Origin: Caulobacter flavus
GTDB taxonomy: Bacteria > Pseudomonadota > Alphaproteobacteria > Caulobacterales > Caulobacteraceae
Length of the DNA stretch: 64,000 bases
Direction of reading: 5' to 3'
Assembly: GCF_003722335.1 (NCBI RefSeq)
Contig: NZ_CP026100.1
Span: 1,090,001 to 1,154,000, forward strand
Shown one piece after another: positions 59,980 to 64,000 of this stretch. The notes under the pieces were generated by a model. The model was not told the origin of the DNA. It ran no database searches and was given only the letters and a program-made list of their open reading frames with translations. The position numbers and the translations under genes were made by a program. Within the stretch, counting starts at the first letter, position 1, and each line of letters begins with the position of its first letter.

Positions 59980-60330
59980 GCAGGGAGAGGGCGCAAGGAT
60001 CCGGCCCGAAGCGTGCGACGCGGATGCGATCGAGCGGGGCTGAGGGAGCGGCGTGAGCCGGGCCTGAAGGCTTAAATGAGGATGGGGGACGTAAACCCAT
60101 CCATCGGGAAGCTGCCGACCTATGGCTTCCCGCCCGCCCAAGGGTCCGCGCCTAGCACGCACTCCTGGCCGTCAAGAAACGGGGAGCTCTGCGTGGGGAA
60201 GGGGCACAAGGCGGAAGAGGCCTGCGCGCCCCGGCCTGAGGAATAACGATCGCGCGGGGCGTCTATGCTTCGTCGAAACGGTACTTGAAACAAACACATC
60301 CGGGCGAGGCCCGGACGCCCCGCGCCCTCT
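59980..60330. ncRNA. Candidate structured non-coding RNA upstream of ftsK
   Basis: No plausible protein is encoded, but the stretch is packed with helices. They are 60003-60008/60059-60064; 60080-60086/60096-60102 (GGATGGG/CCCATCC); 60105-60112/60125-60132 (CGGGAAGC/GCTTCCCG); a three-segment hairpin 60156-60195 (CACGCA-CTCC-CCGT with ACGG-GGAG-TGCGTG); 60201-60232; and a perfect 12-bp helix 60252-60263/60314-60325 enclosing an A-rich single-stranded loop and a CGGGC/GCCCG hairpin. It is not SRP RNA, RNase P RNA, tmRNA or 6S RNA by any signature I know. The transcribed strand is unclear. Confidence 0.4.
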
Positions 60331-60379
60331 CCATCAGCTCAGCGGCTTGCCGCGTGAGGCGGGAAACTCGTGTCCAGAG

Positions 60380-60512
60380 ACCCTCCCCCTGAAGGGGGAG
60401 GTGGCCCGAAGGGCCGGAGGGGGAAGTCCCTGATGAACTCAGCACATCCCCCGACACCAGCAGTCACTTCCCCCTCAATCGCTCCGCGACAGCTCCCCCT
60501 TCAGGGGGAGCA
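60380..60512. repeat. Palindromic intergenic repeat, family B copy 3
   Basis: Near-identical to the copy at 35664-35793: CTCCCCCTGAAGGGGGAGGTG-GCCCGAAGGGC at the left and CGCTCCGCGACAGCTCCCCCTTCAGGGGGAG at the right. Confidence 0.92.
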
Positions 60513-60695
60513 TCCTCTGGCCGGCCCCACGAAAAACGACCCGGGCGTCGCCGTCCGGGCCGCGAAGTCAGAGGGGATGTTACTAGGGGGATACGAGGCT
60601 TGAATGCACGTCTCGCGACTTCGGTTCCATGACGCTCGCGTGACGGCCTGCGACACTAAGTCTTTGTTTCCAGACGGCCCCCAAGCCCGATCTCG
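60513..60695. other. Remainder of the hslU-ftsK gap
   Basis: Between repeat B copy 3 and the CtrA-like site I see no gene. The whole gap 59599-60756 is non-coding by inspection: repeats (59618-59836, 60380-60512), a structured stretch (59980-60330) and the ftsK promoter region. Confidence 0.5.
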
Positions 60696-60714
60696 GTAAA
60701 CGCCCCTTAACCAT
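60696..60714 (+). promoter_or_regulatory. CtrA-like binding site upstream of ftsK
   Basis: TTAACCAT (60707-60714), the CtrA half-site, preceded at the right distance by GTAA (60696-60699), i.e. GTAA-N7-TTAAC, one mismatch from the full TTAA-N7-TTAA box. It lies 43 bp before the ftsK ATG. Confidence 0.5.
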
Positions 60715-60756
60715 CTGCGGCCACAAGGTAGCCTTCGAAGTGCTTCGGAGTGGTTC

Positions 60757-63270
60757 ATGGCGCGAGTTGCGCGGCGATCGAATGTGGAGCTGGTCTGGGA
60801 AGCGGTGCGCTACGGCTGGGACCAGCCGTGGACGGCCCGGTTCCGGGGCGGCGTCCTGGCGGTTCTGGGCGCGGGTCTGCTGCTGTCCCTGGCCACCTAC
60901 GACGCCTCCGATCCCAGCTTCAACGCCGTCGGCGGCGCGCCGGCCAGCAACGCCCTGGGCGGCGCCGGCGCGGTGATCGCCGACGTGGTCGTGCAGTCCC
61001 TGGGCCTGGCCGGCTGGGTGGCCGCGATCATGATGCTGGTGTTCGGCCTGGCCCGCACCGCCCAGCCCGATCCCGACGCCCACCGCCGCGAACTGCGCGT
61101 CCGCGCCGGCGTCGGCGTGGCCGGCCTGCTGGCCCTGGCCGGCTTCCTGACCGTCCTGGCCAAGCCCGCCGTCTGGCCGCTGGCCAAGGGCCTGGGCGGG
61201 TTCTGGGGCGACGGCCTGCTCAACCTGCTGGCCGGGATCTTCAGCTTCGCCCACATCCCCGGCGCCCGCGTCATCGCCGCCCTGCTGCTGCTGGTCGGCG
61301 CCGTGGTCGGCGTCGGCTACGCCCTGGGCGTGCGCCGCGTCGATCCCGAAAGCGTCATGAGCCTGCTCGCCCGCCTGACCGCGCCGCGCGAGCGCGCGCC
61401 CCGCCAGAAGCGCGAGCCCGAGCCGGTCCGCGCACCCCGCCCCAAGGCCGCCCCGCGCCGTCCGGTGCGCGACGCCATCGACGCGATCGACAACGACGAA
61501 CCCCAGGCGCCCGCGCCCCGCCGCGCCGCCCGCGCGGCCGCCCCGGTCGAGGACGACGACGGCATGGTCGTCGCCCCGCAGCCCGCGCCGCGCGCCGCCA
61601 AGGCCGCCCGTCCGGCTCCGCCGCCGGTGGACGACGACGAGGACGACTTCGCCCCCAGCTTCGACGCCCGCCCGCTGTCGATCCGCCAGCCCAAGGCTCC
61701 GGCCCCCGCCAGCAACCGCGAACAGCGCGAGCAGCAGAAGACCTTCGACTTCGAGGAAGACGAGGACGGCTTCCAGCTGCCGGAACTGGCCATGCTGGCC
61801 AAGGCCAAGCCGCGCTCGTCGGAGTTCGACGAGGGCGCCCTGCGCCAGAACGCCCGCCTGCTGGAAAGCGTGCTGGCCGAGTTCGGGGTCAAGGGCCAGA
61901 TCGACCAGATCCGTCCGGGCCCCGTCGTGACCATGTACGAGCTGGTGCCGGCCCCGGGCGTGAAGACCGCCCGCGTCGTGGCGCTGGCCGACGACATCGC
62001 CCGCTCGATGAGCGTGATCTCGTGCCGCGTGGCGGTGGCGCAAGGCCGCAACGCCATCGGCATCGAAATGCCCAACCAGCGTCGCGAGACCGTCTATCTG
62101 CGCGACCTGCTGTCGAGCGCCGACTACGACAAGGCCAGCCAGATCCTGCCCATGGCGCTGGGCGAAACCATCGGCGGCGAGCCCTATATCGCCGACCTGG
62201 CCAAGATGCCCCACCTGCTGATCGCCGGCACCACCGGCTCGGGCAAGTCGGTCGGCGTCAACGCCATGATCCTGTCGATCCTCTACAAGCTGCCGCCCGA
62301 GAAGTGCCGCTTCATCATGATCGACCCGAAGATGCTGGAACTGTCGGTCTACGACGGCATCCCGCACCTGCTGGCCCCGGTCGTGACCGATCCGAAGAAG
62401 GCCGTCGTGGCGCTGAAGTGGACCGTCCGCGAGATGGAGGACCGCTATCGCCGCATGTCCAAGATCGGCGTGCGCAACATCGGCGGCTACAACGAGAAGG
62501 CCAACGAGGCCCTGGAGAAGGGCGAGCACTTCGAGCGGACCGTGCAGACGGGCTTCGACGACGCCGGCCGTCCGATCTACGAGACCGAGCAGATTCGCCC
62601 CGAGGCCATGCCCTATCTCGTGGTGGTCATCGACGAGGTGGCCGACCTGATGATGGTCGCCGGCAAGGACATCGAAGGCGCCGTCCAGCGCCTGGCCCAG
62701 ATGGCCCGCGCCGCCGGCATCCACCTGATCATGGCCACCCAGCGTCCGTCGGTCGACGTCATCACCGGCACCATCAAGGCCAACTTCCCGACCCGGATCA
62801 GCTTCCAGGTCACCAGCAAGATCGACGCCCGCACCATCCTGGGCGAACAGGGCGCCGAGCAGCTGCTGGGCCAGGGCGACATGCTCTACATGGCCGGCGG
62901 CGGCCGCATCACCCGCCTGCACGGCCCGTTCGTCTCCGACGGCGAGGTCGAGGCCGTGGCCAAGTTCCTGCGCGACCAGGGCATCCCCCAGTACCTGGAG
63001 GAAGTCACCGCCGGCGGCGACGAGGAGCAGGAAGAGGCCATCGAGGGCGCCTTCGCCGGCGAGGGCGGGGCCAACGACCTCTACGACCACGCCGTGGCCG
63101 TGGTCACCCGCGACCGCAAGGCCTCGACCAGCTACATCCAGCGCCGCCTGCAGATCGGCTACAACCGCGCCGCCTCCTTGATGGAGCGGATGGAGAAGGA
63201 AGGCGTCGTCGGCGCCGCCAACCACGCCGGCAAGCGCGAGATCCTCGCCCCGCCGCCGCCTCCGCTGTAG
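60757..63270 (+). CDS. ftsK: DNA translocase FtsK
   Basis: An 837-residue divisome protein. It has four N-terminal membrane segments (residues 25-200), a Pro/Ala/Arg-rich linker (about 205-330), then the alpha/beta RecA-like motor with Walker A G-T-T-G-S-G-K-S (near residue 491) and Walker [11 protein letters not shown]. The gamma winged-helix ([16 protein letters not shown]) at the C-terminus reads KOPS sequences. It pumps chromosome ends through the septum and activates XerCD at dif. ATG 60757 follows CGGAG. A CtrA-like site upstream suggests cell-cycle control. Confidence 0.97.
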   Translation: MARVARRSNVELVWEAVRYGWDQPWTARFRGGVLAVLGAGLLLSLATYDASDPSFNAVGGAPASNALGGAGAVIADVVVQSLGLAGWVAAIMMLVFGLARTAQPDPDAHRRELRVRAGVGVAGLLALAGFLTVLAKPAVWPLAKGLGGFWGDGLLNLLAGIFSFAHIPGARVIAALLLLVGAVVGVGYALGVRRVDPESVMSLLARLTAPRERAPRQKREPEPVRAPRPKAAPRRPVRDAIDAIDNDEPQAPAPRRAARAAAPVEDDDGMVVAPQPAPRAAKAARPAPPPVDDDEDDFAPSFDARPLSIRQPKAPAPASNREQREQQKTFDFEEDEDGFQLPELAMLAKAKPRSSEFDEGALRQNARLLESVLAEFGVKGQIDQIRPGPVVTMYELVPAPGVKTARVVALADDIARSMSVISCRVAVAQGRNAIGIEMPNQRRETVYLRDLLSSADYDKASQILPMALGETIGGEPYIADLAKMPHLLIAGTTGSGKSVGVNAMILSILYKLPPEKCRFIMIDPKMLELSVYDGIPHLLAPVVTDPKKAVVALKWTVREMEDRYRRMSKIGVRNIGGYNEKANEALEKGEHFERTVQTGFDDAGRPIYETEQIRPEAMPYLVVVIDEVADLMMVAGKDIEGAVQRLAQMARAAGIHLIMATQRPSVDVITGTIKANFPTRISFQVTSKIDARTILGEQGAEQLLGQGDMLYMAGGGRITRLHGPFVSDGEVEAVAKFLRDQGIPQYLEEVTAGGDEEQEEAIEGAFAGEGGANDLYDHAVAVVTRDRKASTSYIQRRLQIGYNRAASLMERMEKEGVVGAANHAGKREILAPPPPPL

Positions 63271-63289
63271 GGCGCGCAAGACCGCAAGA

Positions 63290-63328
63290 GGAAAACGCCG
63301 CGACGTCGCCCGTCGCGGCGTTTTTCGT
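63290..63328 (+). terminator. Intrinsic terminator after ftsK
   Basis: AACGCCGCGACG-TCGC-CCGTCGCGGCGTT followed by TTTCG. Confidence 0.9.
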
Positions 63329-63359
63329 TTCGGAGGCGCACCTCAGCCGCCCGCCGCTT

Positions 63360-63503
63360 CGTCATCCCGGAAAGCGCGTAGCGCTTATCCGGGACCCAGG
63401 GGACTGGGCTCGGTAGTTGGGTTCACTGCCCCAGCGGTCGCAGACGCACTGCGGCGGCCCTGGGTCCCGGCTCTGCGCGCTACGCGCTCCGGCCGGGATG
63501 ACG
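63360..63503. repeat. Palindromic intergenic repeat, family A copy 7
   Basis: CGTCATCCCGGAA...GGGACCCAGGGGAC and CCTGGGTCCCGG...CCGGGATGACG. Between ftsK and a convergent small gene. Confidence 0.92.
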
Positions 63504-63535
63504 AAAGAATTGGAGTCCGCCCTGAGGCGAAACCC

Positions 63536-63814
63536 TCAGACCAGGATGTTCAGCAGCGAGCCGGGGCGCAGGATCTTCTGCGGCTGTTCGGTCGGGGCGG
63601 TGAAGGCCTTGGGCGGCACGGTGCGGCGGGCCTGGGGCTCGGTCTGGGTCTGCAGCTGCACGGTCATCGGCGAGGCCGCCGGGCGGGCGCTCGTGGCGTC
63701 GGTGACCGCCGCCTGGAAGAAGGCCGCCGCGCGCGACTGGCCAGCCGGGCTCACGGCGCTCGACGTGGGTCGGGCGGCGACGGCGGGCAGGCCGGTGGGA
63801 CGAACGGTGCTCAT
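63536..63814 (-). CDS. Hypothetical protein, Ala/Pro/Thr-rich
   Basis: A 92-residue protein of low complexity, rich in Ala, Pro, Thr and Gln, basic in the middle, with no membrane segment or known domain. Support comes from its placement: it is convergent with ftsK, a repeat follows its stop, and two GGTTAA (CtrA-like TTAACC on its strand) sites lie just upstream of the ATG. It may be a small cell-cycle-regulated protein, but it could be spurious. Confidence 0.5.
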   Translation of the reverse strand: MSTVRPTGLPAVAARPTSSAVSPAGQSRAAAFFQAAVTDATSARPAASPMTVQLQTQTEPQARRTVPPKAFTAPTEQPQKILRPGSLLNILV

Positions 63815-63829
63815 GACGCAGGTGATAGC

Positions 63830-63861
63830 ATGGTTAATGCAGAGTGCGCGAGCGTGGTTAA
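63830..63861 (-). promoter_or_regulatory. Pair of CtrA-like half-sites
   Basis: On the minus strand TTAACCAC (63854-63861) and TTAACCAT (63830-63837) lie 16-47 bp upstream of the small gene at 63814. The second matches the CtrA half-site exactly. Confidence 0.4.
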
Positions 63862-63892
63862 CGACCTTCTAAGCCCAAGGACGCGCGACGCT

Positions 63893-64000
63893 TCAACGCA
63901 GCCTGGCGACGAGCCCGTCCAGATCCTGCGGCGTGATCGGCCCGGTGTGCTTGGCCACGACCTGGCCCCGGGCGTCGACCACGAAGGTCTCGGGCACGCC
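63893..64000 (-). CDS. ccmG: Thiol:disulfide interchange protein CcmG/DsbE, C-terminal part (partial)
   Basis: The last 35 codons of a leftward gene cut by the window edge: G-V-P-E-T-F-V-V-D-A-R-G-Q-V-V-A-K-H-T-G-P-I-T and a short helix ending L-R. The cis-Pro G-V-P-E-T motif and K-H-T-G-P-I are characteristic of CcmG (DsbE), the periplasmic thioredoxin that reduces apocytochrome c. The C-x-x-C lies outside the window. It links to ccmA/ccmB at 42.7-44 kb; other ccm genes probably lie beyond 64000. Confidence 0.85.
   Translation of the reverse strand, partial: GVPETFVVDARGQVVAKHTGPITPQDLDGLVARLR

Noticed and set aside
59980..60330. tmRNA, RNase P RNA, SRP RNA, 6S RNA or a riboswitch
   Set aside because: None of their sequence signatures (tag peptide codons, GAGGAAAGTCC, GGAAGCAG-type loop, TPP/cobalamin/glycine boxes) could be found, so the structured region is left unassigned.

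Overview
The window is high-GC alphaproteobacterial chromosome, most likely Caulobacter or a close relative in Caulobacteraceae. The basis is the 16S fragment, the gene families (SapC, DUF1150 beside Hsp20, an ABC permease fused to an M1 peptidase, DUF2794), CtrA-type TTAACCAT sites and the dispersed palindromic intergenic repeats. I saw no tRNA, CRISPR array, insertion sequence, phage or integron. Nearly all genes look like vertically inherited core or housekeeping genes.

Layout. 1-616 is the 5' part of a 16S rRNA gene on the minus strand, read from three tandem TTGAC-N17-TAGA promoters at 926-1169. 1.5-2.4 kb holds a small heat-shock protein gene with a ROSE-type RNA thermometer, then DUF1150. 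2.4-8.1 kb holds SapC, a ZnuD-like TonB receptor with a Zur-like operator, an acid phosphatase lipoprotein, two unknown genes and a DUF6624 protein. 8.2-17.8 kb holds argG (frameshifted), a small membrane protein, kup, an Rrf2 regulator with a WrbA-like flavoprotein, an SDR, marC, pyrF, and divergent ald and Lrp genes. 17.8-26 kb holds an exported carbonic anhydrase and the alpha-2-macroglobulin/pbpC pair. 26.1-28.8 kb (minus) holds FAH-family hydrolase, maiA-like GST, carbonic anhydrase and DedA genes. 29-33.5 kb holds an ABC ATPase and the permease-M1 peptidase fusion.

33.7-42.6 kb holds DUF4142, a class III CoA-transferase, an aldo/keto reductase, a Bax-inhibitor-1 homologue, DUF2794, a locus with two tandem C-rich sRNA candidates, DUF1223 and acnA. 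42.7-47.5 kb holds ccmAB and an emrA-emrB-tetR efflux operon with a repressor site inside its promoter. 47.5-50.3 kb (minus) holds the fabA-fabB-fabI operon. 50.3-56.7 kb holds an SH3 protein, a 2-hydroxyacid dehydrogenase, an S9 peptidase, an acetyl-CoA hydrolase/transferase (frameshifted) and a MoeB/ThiF-like enzyme. 56.7-63.3 kb holds hslV, an unknown gene, hslU, a 1.16-kb non-coding gap rich in repeats and RNA-like helices, and ftsK. The window ends with an unknown small gene and the 3' end of ccmG.

Main points of interest: the duplicated sRNA locus beside DUF2794; the structured non-coding region upstream of ftsK; the ROSE thermometer; palindromic repeat families placed mostly between convergent genes; a 9-bp tandem repeat that supplies the stop codons of two convergent genes; and two frameshifts, each equal to the loss of one base from a presumed five-base G/C run, which suggests sequence error rather than true pseudogenes.
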